A stretch of DNA of 35,217 nt from REEB506 sp040381035 (GCA_040381035.1 JBEIHY010000031.1:1-35217); one strand, 5' to 3'; numbered from the stretch's first letter, positions 24,746 through 33,582 are shown. Program-made: numbers and translations. The notes: generated by a model from the sequence alone, not told the origin.

Positions 24746-26086
24746 ATGATGCATGTCAGCGGGGCAACCCTGCACGAACTGAAGCCCCGGATCGTGGTGT
24801 TTGGCGTCGGCGGGGCGGGCGGCAACGCCGTCAACAACATGATCGACGCCAAACTGCAGGGCGTGGAGTTCGTCGTCGCCAACACCGATGCGCAGGCGCT
24901 GACCCGCTCCAAGGCGGGCGCCAAAGTGCAGCTCGGCGTGTCGATCACCGAGGGCCTGGGCGCGGGCGCTCGTCCCGAAGTCGGCGCTGCGGCGGCTCAA
25001 GAGACCATCCCCGAAATCGTCGATTTGCTGGACGGCGCTCATATGGTCTTCGTTGCCGCCGGCATGGGCGGCGGCACCGGCACGGGCGCAGCGCCCGTGA
25101 TTGCGCGCGCAGCGCGCGAACGCGGCATCCTTACGGTGGCGGTCGTGACCAAGCCGTTCCACTTTGAAGGCCAACGCCGGATGGTGATTGCCGAATCTGG
25201 CGTGCAGGAGCTGCGCAAGCATGTCGACACCCTGATCGTCATTCCGAACCAGAACTTGTTCCGCATCGCCAATGACCGCACCACCTTTGCAGAGGCCTTC
25301 GCGATGGCCGATCAAGTGCTCTATTCCGGCGTCCGCGGCGTTACCGACCTGATGGTCATGCCTGGCCTGATCAATCTCGACTTCGCTGATGTGCGCACCG
25401 TGATGGCCGAAATGGGCACCGCCATGATGGGCACGGCCGAAGCCAGCGGCGCCAATCGCGCACTCGACGCCGCCCATGGCGCGATCACCAATCCACTGCT
25501 CGACATCGTGTCGATGAAGGGCGCGCGCGGCGTGCTGATCAATATCACCGGCGGCTTTGACATGACCCTTTATGAGGTCGACGCCGCCGCCAATGAAATC
25601 CGCGCCGAAGTCGATCCCGCCGCCAACATCATCATGGGCTCAACCTTTGATGAAACGCTCGAAGGGGTAATGCGCGTATCGGTCGTCGCCACGGGTATTG
25701 ATGACGAAGCCGTGGTCTCGCAACAGACCATCGTGCCCGCCGCCCGGCGCGCCGGCGATGGCTATGGCGGGGCCTTGCCGCCGCGCCGCCCGCAGCAGCC
25801 TGCCACGCCCACGGCCGCCCGCAGCGACGGCGGCCCGCTTGATGAGCCGCGGCCGAATTTCCGCCCTGAGGAGTATGAGCCGGCCGCGGCTGAGCGCAAA
25901 AAGGGCTTCAATCTGTTTGGCTGGATGAAGGGGCAGGCGGAAGAGCAACTCGTTGCGCCGCCGGCCGCCGCGTCGCCGCGCGCGCCGATCGCGGCGCGCG
26001 AAGAAGCAGGGCCGGCTGAGCCGCCGCCCGCCGACGAGGACCTGGAAATCCCCGCCTTTCTGCGCCGCCAGATCAATCCGCGTTGA
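24746..26086 (+). CDS. ftsZ: cell division GTPase FtsZ
   Basis: A 446-residue tubulin homologue that polymerises into the Z ring. GGAGGNAV-type loop at 22-29, NTDAQAL (47-53), the tubulin signature GGGTGTG (108-114), synergy/T7 loop NLDFADV (210-216) and the C-terminal core ending near residue 325. A disordered Pro/Ala-rich linker of about 105 residues follows. The conserved tail DLEIPAFLRRQ (433-443) binds FtsA and other partners; this exact peptide form is typical of Alphaproteobacteria. ATG 24746 has AGGAG 6 bp upstream. lpxC starts at its stop codon (TGATG), so the two are coupled. Confidence 0.98.
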   Translation: MMHVSGATLHELKPRIVVFGVGGAGGNAVNNMIDAKLQGVEFVVANTDAQALTRSKAGAKVQLGVSITEGLGAGARPEVGAAAAQETIPEIVDLLDGAHMVFVAAGMGGGTGTGAAPVIARAARERGILTVAVVTKPFHFEGQRRMVIAESGVQELRKHVDTLIVIPNQNLFRIANDRTTFAEAFAMADQVLYSGVRGVTDLMVMPGLINLDFADVRTVMAEMGTAMMGTAEASGANRALDAAHGAITNPLLDIVSMKGARGVLINITGGFDMTLYEVDAAANEIRAEVDPAANIIMGSTFDETLEGVMRVSVVATGIDDEAVVSQQTIVPAARRAGDGYGGALPPRRPQQPATPTAARSDGGPLDEPRPNFRPEEYEPAAAERKKGFNLFGWMKGQAEEQLVAPPAAASPRAPIAAREEAGPAEPPPADEDLEIPAFLRRQINPR

Positions 26087-26937
26087 TGCAAGCCACCATC
26101 GCCCAGCCGGCGGCGGTCGCCGGCATTGGTGTGCATTCAGCCGCCGCCGCGCAGGTGCGTTTCCTGCCCGCGCCTGCGGGGCATGGCCGCGTGTTTCGGC
26201 GTACAGATTTGGCCGACGGGCAGGGTGATATTCCCGCACGCCTCGATCATGTCGTCGACACCCGCAACGCCACGACCCTGGCTAATGCCTATGGCGCGCG
26301 CTTGAGCACGGTGGAGCATTTGCTGTGCGCGTGTTTCGGACTTGGCCTCGATAATCTCTTGATCGAAATCGACGGGCCGGAGGCGCCGATCCTTGATGGT
26401 TCGGCACGGCCGTTTGTCGAGGCGCTGCAGGCGGCGGGACGCGTGGCGCAAGATGGCCCGCGCCCGGAGGTTAAGGTGCTGCGCCCGGTTGAGGTGCGCG
26501 TGGGCGAGCGTTTCGCGCGCTTGGAGCCGGGCAAGGGCCTCAGCTTCGATCTTTCTATCGCCTACGCCGACCCCGCCATCGGGGCGCAATCCATTGCGTT
26601 TGCGATGACGGATGTAGGCCGTTTCGCCGCTGACATCGCCGGCGCGCGTACCTTTGGCCATCTTGCTGATCTGGAGCGCTATCACGCCATGGGATTGGCG
26701 CGTGGGGCGTCTTTGGCCAACACCGTTGCGGTTGATCAGGGGCGGGTGGTCAATCCGGAAGGCTTGCGCTTCGTCGATGAGTTCGTACGTCACAAAGTGC
26801 TTGATGCGCTGGGCGATCTGGCGCTGGTCGGGGCGCCGCTGATCGGGCGGCTGGTAGGCCATGCCACCGGGCACGGGCTGCATGTTGGCGTGTTGCGGGC
26901 GCTGCTGGCCGATCGTGACGCCTTCACTTACGTCTGA
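26086..26937 (+). CDS. lpxC: UDP-3-O-acyl-N-acetylglucosamine deacetylase
   Basis: A 283-residue zinc deacetylase catalysing the committed step of lipid A synthesis. Metal ligands and catalytic residues are all seen: STVEHLL with Glu77/His78, RHKVLDALGDL with His236 and Asp240, and GHATGHGLH with the general His263. GLDNLLIEIDGPEAPILDGSARPF (87-110) is the hallmark segment of domain I. Slightly short for the family (290-305) but complete. The ATG at 26086 shares bases with the ftsZ stop. Its 3' end overlaps the convergent ligA 3' end by 10 bp, so there is no room for a terminator between them. Confidence 0.97.
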   Translation: MQATIAQPAAVAGIGVHSAAAAQVRFLPAPAGHGRVFRRTDLADGQGDIPARLDHVVDTRNATTLANAYGARLSTVEHLLCACFGLGLDNLLIEIDGPEAPILDGSARPFVEALQAAGRVAQDGPRPEVKVLRPVEVRVGERFARLEPGKGLSFDLSIAYADPAIGAQSIAFAMTDVGRFAADIAGARTFGHLADLERYHAMGLARGASLANTVAVDQGRVVNPEGLRFVDEFVRHKVLDALGDLALVGAPLIGRLVGHATGHGLHVGVLRALLADRDAFTYV

Positions 26938-29315
26938 TGCCCCGCGATCAGCGCCAACCAGTCGTCCTCGTCGATCACTTTGACGCCGTGCTTTGTGGCC
27001 TCTTCCAGCTTTGATCCGGCGCCAGGCCCAGCAACAAGCAGATCGGTTTTTTGGGACACCGAGCTTGAAACTTTGGCGCCGAGCGCGGTGGCGCGGGCCT
27101 TGGCTTCGTCGCGGGTCATTTTCTCAAGCGTGCCAGTGAACACAACGGTGAGGCCGGCGACGGGGCTTGCGCTGGCGGCGCGTGGTTCGGGTTGGATCGC
27201 CACTTGCGCCAGCAAGCGATCGAGGGCTGCGCGATTGTGCGGTTCGCTCCAGAAGCGGGTGAGGCTTTCGGCGGCAACGGGGCCGACGCCGTCGATGGCG
27301 GCGAGCGTTTGGAACGCCTCGCCGGGCGCCTCGGCCGTGGCGGCGCGGATGGCGGCCGTGAGGGCGGGCCAATCGGGGAAGGTTTGCGCGAGCGCTTCCC
27401 AGGTGCGGCTGGTGAGGCCCTTGATCTTCAGCGCGGCCCCCCGCGCGGCAATGCTGCGATCGGCAAACAAATCTTCCGCGTGTGGATCAAGCGCGTCGGC
27501 GCGGGCCATCAAGGCCGCGCGAGCCGCGTCGCCCAAGCCGCTCATCTCTTCCAGCACGCGATAAGCCGGTCCAGGTGCGGCTTTGGCGGCGGCATTGATC
27601 GCGGCGGCCAGCGCCTCCCAGGTTTCAAAGTGGCGCGCTAGCACCCCGGCGGTGGTTTCGCCAACATGGCGCACGCCGAGCGCATAGACAAACCGCGCCA
27701 GGCCAATCGTGCGGCGCGCATCGATGGCGGCGAACAGATTGGCGAGGCTTTTGTCGCCGAAGCCTTCTTCTTGAAGGATCGCCGCGCGATGGGTGTGCAG
27801 CGAGAAGATCGCGGCCGGCTCAGCGAGCCATCCGCGGTCAAAGAAGAGTTCGATCTGCTTGTCGCCTAGGCCTTCAATGTCGAATGCGCGCCGCGCGGCG
27901 ACGTGCTTTAGATGCTCCATGCGCTGATAGGGGCAGGCAAATTCGCCGCTGCAGCGGGCAACGGCCGCGTCGGCGCCATCGGCGGCGGCGCGGCTGACGG
28001 GCGTTTTGAGCGGACACGGACAAATATGCGGGAAGGCGAATGGCTCAGCTTCCACGGGGCGTTTGGCTAACACCACATCAACGATCTGCGGGATGACATC
28101 GCCGGCGCGCTGCAGCACCACGGTGTCGCCGATGCGCAAATCCTTGCCGTCGCGGATGGGCGCGCCGTCATTGTCGAGGCCGCGGATATAGTTCTCATTG
28201 TGCAGGGTTGCGTTGGTGACGGTGACGCCGCCGACAAATACGGATTTCAGCCGCGCCACTGGCGTGAGCGCGCCAGTGCGCCCGATTTGGATGTCGATCC
28301 CTTCCAGCACGGTTTCGGCTTGTTCGGCGGGGAATTTGTGCGCGATCGCCCAACGCGGGAAGCGCGAGACAAAGCCCAATCGATCTTGCAGATCGAGGCG
28401 ATCGACCTTGTAGACGACGCCGTCGATCTCATAGGCAAGATCGCCGCGGACGGATTGGATGGCGCGGTAGACGCTGAGCAAACCGTCCGCATCGGCGCAG
28501 ACTTGCATCAGCGGATTGGTGGGAAAGCCGAGCGCTGCGAGCCGCGCGACGCATTCGCTTTGCGTGGCCGCAAGCGGCGCCGACACTTCGCCCCAGGCAT
28601 AGGCGAAGAATCGCAGCGGGCGCGCGGCGGTGATTGACGCATCAAGCTGGCGCAGTGCGCCGGCGGCGGCGTTGCGCGGATTGACATAGGCTGCACCGCC
28701 TTCCGCAGCGAGGCGCGCATTCATCGCGGCAAAGGCCGCGCGCTCCATATAAACCTCGCCGCGCACCTCCAGAATGTCTGGATATGGAGCGTTCAGGCGC
28801 TTGGGGATGTCGGCTAAGGTGGCGAGATTGGCGGTGACGTCTTCGCCTTCGCGGCCATCGCCGCGCGTCGCGCCTTGAACGAACGCGCCGTTCTCGTAGC
28901 GCAGGCTGGCGCTGAGGCCATCAATTTTCGGCTCCGCAACAATCGCCAAAGCCTCCTGCGCCGGCCAGTTCAGAAACCGCCGCACGCGGGCGAGGAAATC
29001 GCGGGCGTCATTCTCGGCAAACGCATTGTCGAGCGACAGCATCGCGACCCGATGGGCAACCTTGCCAAACTTCTCGACCGGCTTGGCGCCAATGCGGACG
29101 CTTGGGCTATCGAACCGGACGAGTTTGGGAAAGCGGGCTTCAATGGCGCTGTTGCGCTGGCGCAGGGCGTCGTAGGCCGCGTCGGAAATGGTCGGCGCGT
29201 CATCGCGGTAATAGCGCGCGTCATGGGTCGTGATTTCGCGACCCAGGCGCGCAAGCTCAGCGGCCGCTTGCGCTTCGGTCAGATCAGCAACGGCGATATT
29301 GTCCGGCTTCGACAT
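26928..29315 (-). CDS. ligA: NAD+-dependent DNA ligase
   Basis: A 795-residue LigA sealing nicks with NAD+. Domain Ia (NMN binding) YYRDDAPTISDAAYD at 35-49, adenylation domain with the active lysine in EPKIDGLS (Lys130), DGREGEDVTANL, OB fold (TGALTPVARLKSVFVGGVTVTNATLHN), a zinc finger whose four cysteines lie in CPCP and in RCSGEFAC, HhH domain, and a BRCT domain (GLTVVFTGTLEKMTRDEAK to the end). Longer than the E. coli enzyme (671), with an extended HhH region about 575-690, as seen in several alphaproteobacteria. It follows bamD by 15 bp on the same strand. recN, often found between them, is absent. Confidence 0.97.
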   Translation of the reverse strand: MSKPDNIAVADLTEAQAAAELARLGREITTHDARYYRDDAPTISDAAYDALRQRNSAIEARFPKLVRFDSPSVRIGAKPVEKFGKVAHRVAMLSLDNAFAENDARDFLARVRRFLNWPAQEALAIVAEPKIDGLSASLRYENGAFVQGATRGDGREGEDVTANLATLADIPKRLNAPYPDILEVRGEVYMERAAFAAMNARLAAEGGAAYVNPRNAAAGALRQLDASITAARPLRFFAYAWGEVSAPLAATQSECVARLAALGFPTNPLMQVCADADGLLSVYRAIQSVRGDLAYEIDGVVYKVDRLDLQDRLGFVSRFPRWAIAHKFPAEQAETVLEGIDIQIGRTGALTPVARLKSVFVGGVTVTNATLHNENYIRGLDNDGAPIRDGKDLRIGDTVVLQRAGDVIPQIVDVVLAKRPVEAEPFAFPHICPCPLKTPVSRAAADGADAAVARCSGEFACPYQRMEHLKHVAARRAFDIEGLGDKQIELFFDRGWLAEPAAIFSLHTHRAAILQEEGFGDKSLANLFAAIDARRTIGLARFVYALGVRHVGETTAGVLARHFETWEALAAAINAAAKAAPGPAYRVLEEMSGLGDAARAALMARADALDPHAEDLFADRSIAARGAALKIKGLTSRTWEALAQTFPDWPALTAAIRAATAEAPGEAFQTLAAIDGVGPVAAESLTRFWSEPHNRAALDRLLAQVAIQPEPRAASASPVAGLTVVFTGTLEKMTRDEAKARATALGAKVSSSVSQKTDLLVAGPGAGSKLEEATKHGVKVIDEDDWLALIAGHQT

Positions 29316-29330
29316 AACCGGGCCAAGGCC

Positions 29331-30176
29331 CTAAAGGCGGCCGAACGCCCGGCTCAACCAACCGCGCTTGCGCGCTTCGCCTTCGCCGACTACCGGCACG
29401 CCCTTGCCAGTCATCAGCGCAAAGGCGCGACCATACCAGGCGCTGCCCGGGAAGTTATAGCCAAGCACGGCGGCGGCGCGCTGAGCTTCATCGGTCATGC
29501 CAACGGAGATGTAGCACTCCACCAGCCGATGTAGCGCTTCCGGCGTGTGGCTGGTGCGCTGGTAATTGGGATTGTCGATCACTTCGCGGAACCGATTGAT
29601 CGCCGCCAGATGCTGATCGCGCGATTGATAGAATCGGCCCACTTCCATCTCTTTTCCGGCGAGCTGGTCGTAGGTCATGTCCATTTTGACTCGCGCGTCG
29701 CGAGCATATTCAGAAGCGGGATAGCGGCGCACCACCTCTTGCAGCGCGCTGAGGGCAAGTTCGGTGGTTTTCTGGTCGCGGCCGACATCGAGGATCTGCT
29801 CAAACTGGCTGACCGCGATCAAATAGTAAGCATAGGGCGCGCTCTCATTGCCGGGATGAAGCGAGATGAAGCGCTGGGCGTTTTGGATCGCTTCGTCGTA
29901 CTTGTTGGCTTCGTAATTCGCGTACGAGATCATCAGCATCGAGCGGCGCGCCCAAGAGGAATAGGGGTGCTGGCGCTCAACCTCTTCAAAGGCGGTGGCG
30001 GCTTCTGACCAGCGGCGCTGATCCAACAAATTTGCGGCGCGGTTATAGAGCTGTTCGACCGGCTGTTCGACGAACTGTTTTTCGGCTTTGGCGCCCCCCG
30101 AGCCGGCGCAGGCCGTCAGCCCCGCAGCAAGCACGACGGCGGTTAACAATGTGAGCGAAGCGGCGCGGCGCGGCAT
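29331..30176 (-). CDS. bamD: outer membrane protein assembly factor BamD
   Basis: A 281-residue lipoprotein of the BAM complex that folds beta-barrels into the outer membrane. Signal peptide with lipobox LTAC (Cys about 23), then TPR-like helical repeats: VEQLYNRAANLLDQRRWSEAA, FEEVERQHPYSSWARRSMLM, AQRFISLHPGNESAPYAYYL, FEQILDVGRDQKTTELAL, RRYPASEYARDARVKMD and FREVIDNPNYQRTSHTPEAL. These match ComL/BamD closely; length is typical for Alphaproteobacteria. It is the first gene of bamD-ligA, divergent from the XRE regulator across a 221-bp spacer. Confidence 0.96.
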   Translation of the reverse strand: MPRRAASLTLLTAVVLAAGLTACAGSGGAKAEKQFVEQPVEQLYNRAANLLDQRRWSEAATAFEEVERQHPYSSWARRSMLMISYANYEANKYDEAIQNAQRFISLHPGNESAPYAYYLIAVSQFEQILDVGRDQKTTELALSALQEVVRRYPASEYARDARVKMDMTYDQLAGKEMEVGRFYQSRDQHLAAINRFREVIDNPNYQRTSHTPEALHRLVECYISVGMTDEAQRAAAVLGYNFPGSAWYGRAFALMTGKGVPVVGEGEARKRGWLSRAFGRL

Positions 30177-30194
30177 GGACGATCCTTGCAGGAT

Positions 30195-30324
30195 GACTCG
30201 AACCGTCCGGTTCTACATGACCCGGGCCGGCAGGCAAAGCGCCAGACTCTGTTGGCGTATGATCAGCAAATGATCGTTCACAATCACGAACATACATTGA
30301 CTGATGAAAAAAACGGCATACCCT
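30195..30324. promoter_or_regulatory. bamD/XRE divergent control region with two dyads, GANTC sites and a promoter
   Basis: Seen here: GANTC sites at 30195-30199 and 30245-30249; a dyad GAACCG-TC-CGGTTC at 30200-30213; a second dyad GTTC-N8-GAAC at 30276-30291; and, on the plus strand, TTGACT (30297-30302) with TACCCT (30319-30324) at 16-bp spacing as a likely sigma-70 promoter for the regulator. The second dyad touches the -35, a usual position for a repressor site. Autoregulation by the XRE protein is inference. Confidence 0.5.
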
Positions 30325-30397
30325 GACTAATTGTGAAAGAAGGCTCAGTGCGACCAAGGCCGAATGTTTGGCTGGCGGACGGGTCGGAGGCCGCGGC

Positions 30398-30883
30398 GTG
30401 GATAATTTCAGGTTCAAGGGAGCGCGCCACGCCGCTCGCATCGACCAGCAGGTCGGTGAACGGATACGCAAGCGACGGACCCTTTTGGGATATACGCAAG
30501 AGCAGTTGGCCGAAGCTTTGGACATCTCCTACCAGCAAATCCAGAAGTACGAAACCGGCGCCAATCGGGTGAGCGCGGGGCGGCTGTATCAGATCGCGCA
30601 GCGGCTGGAGACGCCGGTCAGCTTCTTTTTTGACGGCCTCGGCATTGATTACGAGACCGAAGAAAGCAATGGCAATTCTAATCGCTCGACCATTGATTTG
30701 GTTCGTAATTTCAACTTGATCGGCGATACCGGCGTACGCATGAGCCTGGCCGGCTTGGTGAAATCCTTGGCCCAAAGCCAGGACGCCCAAACCGTTGACC
30801 GCATCGACCGCGAAAATGGTCACGAAAACGGCCATTCGATGCAGCCGGAAAATGGCCGCGCCCAGGGCGGCGAAGACCACTAA
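30398..30883 (+). CDS. XRE-family helix-turn-helix transcriptional regulator
   Basis: A 161-residue regulator with one Cro/C1-type HTH at about residues 20-75: VGERIRKRRTLLGYTQEQLAEALDISYQQIQKYETGANRV. This exact style (ISYQQIQKYETGxNR) is shared by a widespread alphaproteobacterial family of about 130-160 residues with a single HTH and a variable C-terminal tail. The tail here (about 85-161) is rich in Asn, Gln and Asp/His, with no recognised domain. GTG 30398 was chosen because GGAGG at 30386-30390 lies 7 bp upstream; an in-frame TTG at 30368 is not supported. It is convergent with recR, 10 bp apart. Confidence 0.9.
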   Translation: MDNFRFKGARHAARIDQQVGERIRKRRTLLGYTQEQLAEALDISYQQIQKYETGANRVSAGRLYQIAQRLETPVSFFFDGLGIDYETEESNGNSNRSTIDLVRNFNLIGDTGVRMSLAGLVKSLAQSQDAQTVDRIDRENGHENGHSMQPENGRAQGGEDH

Positions 30884-30893
30884 AAATTGTAGG

Positions 30894-31508
30894 TTAAAGC
30901 GGGCGCCGGCTTTGCAGGGCCGCAAACAGCGTACCGTCATCCAGCAATTCGAGTTCGCCGCCAACGGGAACCCCGTGCGACAGCCGCGTGACCGTGACGC
31001 CTGTTGGGCTCAGCTGTTCGGTGATGTAGTGGCCGGTCGCTTGCCCGTCGACTGTGGCGGTCAGCGCCAGGATGACTTCGCGCACGCTCGGCCCTGAAGC
31101 GCGTTCAACGAGTTCGCCAATTCGCAAATCCTCCGGCCGCACCCCATCCAACGCCGAAAGCAGGCCGCCCAGGACATGATAGCGGCCCTTGAAGGCGGCC
31201 GCCCGCTCCAGCGCCCAGACGTCGGCGACATCGGCTACGACGCAGATCAGGCCGTCATCACGACTTTGCGCCGTACACAGCGCGCACGGGTCGGCGGCGT
31301 CAAGCGCGCCGCAGGCGGAGCAGGTTTTGACATGCGCCGCCGCCTGCGTCAGCGCCAGGCCAAGCGGCTCCATCAGCGCCTCACGCTTTTTCAGCAAATG
31401 CAACGCCGCGCGCCGGGCCGAGCGCGGCCCCATGCCGGGCAGCTTGGCGAGCAGCTCGATCAGCCGCTCGATTTCGGGGCTGGCGGTGGGCGTGCGGGCT
31501 GCGCGCAT
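30894..31508 (-). CDS. recR: recombination mediator RecR
   Basis: A 204-residue RecR, which with RecF/RecO loads RecA at gaps. The HhH segment LAKLPGMGPRSARRAALHLL (about 22-41) is followed by the zinc motif CSACGALDAADPCALC, the Toprim domain starting ICVVADVADVWALERA, HVLGGLLSALDGVRPEDL, and the C-terminal VTRLSHGVPVGGELELLD with the Walker-like end. The ATG at 31508 shares bases with the ybaB stop (TGATG); a TTG one codon earlier is not needed. Last gene of dnaX-ybaB-recR. Confidence 0.97.
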   Translation of the reverse strand: MRAARTPTASPEIERLIELLAKLPGMGPRSARRAALHLLKKREALMEPLGLALTQAAAHVKTCSACGALDAADPCALCTAQSRDDGLICVVADVADVWALERAAAFKGRYHVLGGLLSALDGVRPEDLRIGELVERASGPSVREVILALTATVDGQATGHYITEQLSPTGVTVTRLSHGVPVGGELELLDDGTLFAALQSRRPL

Positions 31509-31831
31509 CAAAACGGCAGCTTAAAGCCGGGCATCATGCCCATGCCGGCGGTGGCGTCTTTCAGCGCGTCTTGCTGGGCGTCATCGAGGCGCCTGCGGGC
31601 GTCTTCATAGGCGGCTTTCACCAGGTCTTCGACGATTTCGGCTTCTTCGGGCTTCAGCAGTTCGGGATTGATTGTCAGGCCGAGCATCAGATGCTTGCCC
31701 GACAGGCGCACCTTCACCATGCCGCCGCCGGCCGAGCCCTCGACCTCCAATAGCTCGACCTTTTTCTGCGCTTCGGCGATCTTGGCCTGCATCGCTTGGG
31801 CCTGGCGCATGATCTGGGAGATGTCTTTCAT
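31508..31831 (-). CDS. YbaB/EbfC family nucleoid-associated protein
   Basis: A 107-residue DNA-binding protein of the YbaB/EbfC family, a dimer with a tweezer-like shape. MKDISQIMRQAQAMQAKIAEAQKKVE is the N-terminal helix, then EGSAGGGMVKVRLSGKHLMLGLTINPELL (strands), then EAEIVEDLVKAAYEDARRRLDDAQQDAL (C-terminal helix). It sits between dnaX and recR as in most bacteria, with a 4-bp ATGA overlap with dnaX and a 1-bp overlap with recR, so all three are co-translated. Confidence 0.96.
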   Translation of the reverse strand: MKDISQIMRQAQAMQAKIAEAQKKVELLEVEGSAGGGMVKVRLSGKHLMLGLTINPELLKPEEAEIVEDLVKAAYEDARRRLDDAQQDALKDATAGMGMMPGFKLPF

Positions 31832-33510
31832 CCGGCGGCATCCTTTTTTCTGGCGGCGCGTTTGAGGGGGAGCACTTCGGCGCCTTCGGCCGGCGCCTCG
31901 GTGCGCAGTCCCAACACCTTGGCGCCAGGAAACGCATTCAGCGCTTCGGCGACAAATGGAATAGACTGCAATTCCGCCATTTCGGCGGCGCGTTCGCGGG
32001 CGCGGCGTTCGGCAAGGCTCTCCACGCCTTGCGGCGCTTCGGCCGAGACGTCCCAGTCCTCGCCGGTCCAGTCGCCCAGCGCGCGGGCAAGCCGCATTGG
32101 AAAATCGTCCGGCATGCCGGGGCCTGGCGCAAAGCGAATATGGCCCGGCGCGTAATGCGATAGCCGCACATAGCGCTCGACCTCGATTTCGAGATTGACG
32201 TCTCGCCGCGCTGAAATCAGCGCCACGACGTCTTCAAAGCGCGCCATTTTCGGGCCGCTATTGTCGCCGGCAGGGGCGCTCGGCCCGCCAGCAGCGCCGC
32301 CGCCTTTCGGCCCCTCGCGCAGCAGGCGCGCGGCTTCTTCCGGCGGCGGCAGGCGTGCGGCCGCGCACAGCCGCACGATCGCCATTTCGAGCGCCGCGAT
32401 CGGTTCGGGCGCGCGTGCGGCTTCATCGAGCGCTTTCAAAAGCATTTGCCACAGCCGCGAAATCTGCGCCGGCGAGGTTTTTTCAGCGAGCGCGCCGGTG
32501 CGGGCGATCTGTTCGGCGGGGCCGACCAAAGCGGATTTGCCGAGCGCCTGGGCGCGGGCGGCCTCATGAGCGATATCCAACAGATCGCGCAGGATCAAGG
32601 CGGGGTCGGCGCCTTTATCATATTGCTCGCGGGTTTCGGTCAAAGCGCCGGCGGCGTTCGCGGCCAGCACATGCTCAAACAGATCGAGCACCCGGCCGCG
32701 ATCGGCCAGGCCCAGCATGTCGCGAATATCGTCGGCGGTGACGGCGGCGCCCGATTTCTGCACGATGGCTTGATCTAGGATCGACAGCCCGTCGCGCACC
32801 GATCCTTCCGCCGCGCGCGCGACCAGCGCCAACCCATCGGCATCGACCTTCACGCCTTCATTGGCGCAGATGCGGGCGAGGTGGTTGGAGAGTTCCTTCG
32901 GCTCGATGCGCTTGAGATCAAAGCGCTGGCAGCGCGAAAGAACCGTCACCGGCACCTTGCGGATTTCAGTGGTTGCGAAAATGAACTTCACATGCGCCGG
33001 CGGCTCTTCGAGCGTTTTCAATAGGCCGTTGAAGGCGGCCGTCGACAGCATGTGCACTTCGTCGATGATGTAGATTTTGGTCCGCGCCATCGCCGGCGAA
33101 TAGCGCACGCTGTCGAGGATTTCGCGGATATCGCCGATGCCGGTGCGGGAGGCGGCGTCCATCTCGAACACGTCCGGATGACGGCTTTCCATGATCGCTT
33201 GGCAATGAACGCCGAGCGGTTCAAGCTCCACACTGGGATGGTCTTTGCCGGGCGCTGAATAATTCAAGGCCCGCGCCAGCAGCCGTGCGGTGGTCGTTTT
33301 GCCAACGCCGCGCACGCCAGTGAGCATATAGGCGTGCGGGATGCGGTTGAGGGCAAAGGAATTGGCGATGGTGCGCACCATCGCTTCCTGGCCGATCAGA
33401 TCCTCGAATCGCCGCGGGCGATATTTGCGCGCCAGCACGACATAGCCCCCGCCAGGGACGGTGCTGACGGGCAAATCGCCAAACAAGCTGGAGCCGGATT
33501 CGTCGCTCAT
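31828..33510 (-). CDS. dnaX: DNA polymerase III subunit gamma/tau
   Basis: A 560-residue clamp-loader ATPase. VLARKYRPRRFEDLIGQEAM (25-44), Walker A GVRGVGKT (65-72), DEVHML at about 150-155 (Walker B), KTLEEPPAHVKFIFATTE with sensor 1, and LSRCQRFDLKRI. The usual four-cysteine zinc knuckle after ALN is reduced to a single Cys103 (GVHCQAIMESRH); residues 84-103 carry Tyr, Leu and His in place of three cysteines. The C-terminal tau region (about 370-560) is present, so a full-length tau-like form is expected; no frameshift signal for a short gamma form was recognised. Start ATG 33510 lacks a clear ribosome site. First gene of the operon. Confidence 0.97.
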   Translation of the reverse strand: MSDESGSSLFGDLPVSTVPGGGYVVLARKYRPRRFEDLIGQEAMVRTIANSFALNRIPHAYMLTGVRGVGKTTTARLLARALNYSAPGKDHPSVELEPLGVHCQAIMESRHPDVFEMDAASRTGIGDIREILDSVRYSPAMARTKIYIIDEVHMLSTAAFNGLLKTLEEPPAHVKFIFATTEIRKVPVTVLSRCQRFDLKRIEPKELSNHLARICANEGVKVDADGLALVARAAEGSVRDGLSILDQAIVQKSGAAVTADDIRDMLGLADRGRVLDLFEHVLAANAAGALTETREQYDKGADPALILRDLLDIAHEAARAQALGKSALVGPAEQIARTGALAEKTSPAQISRLWQMLLKALDEAARAPEPIAALEMAIVRLCAAARLPPPEEAARLLREGPKGGGAAGGPSAPAGDNSGPKMARFEDVVALISARRDVNLEIEVERYVRLSHYAPGHIRFAPGPGMPDDFPMRLARALGDWTGEDWDVSAEAPQGVESLAERRARERAAEMAELQSIPFVAEALNAFPGAKVLGLRTEAPAEGAEVLPLKRAARKKDAAG

Positions 33511-33582
33511 CTAACGTATGTAGCGCGCCCCGGCGGCGGTTGCGAGGGGGCGATTGCCGGGCGCGGTTGCCTGACGCCACGG

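Noticed and set aside
30276..30291. LexA/SOS box
   Set aside because: GTTC-N8-GAAC is an inverted repeat, while the alphaproteobacterial SOS box is a direct GTTC-N7-GTTC; neither neighbour is a classical SOS gene apart from the distance to recR.
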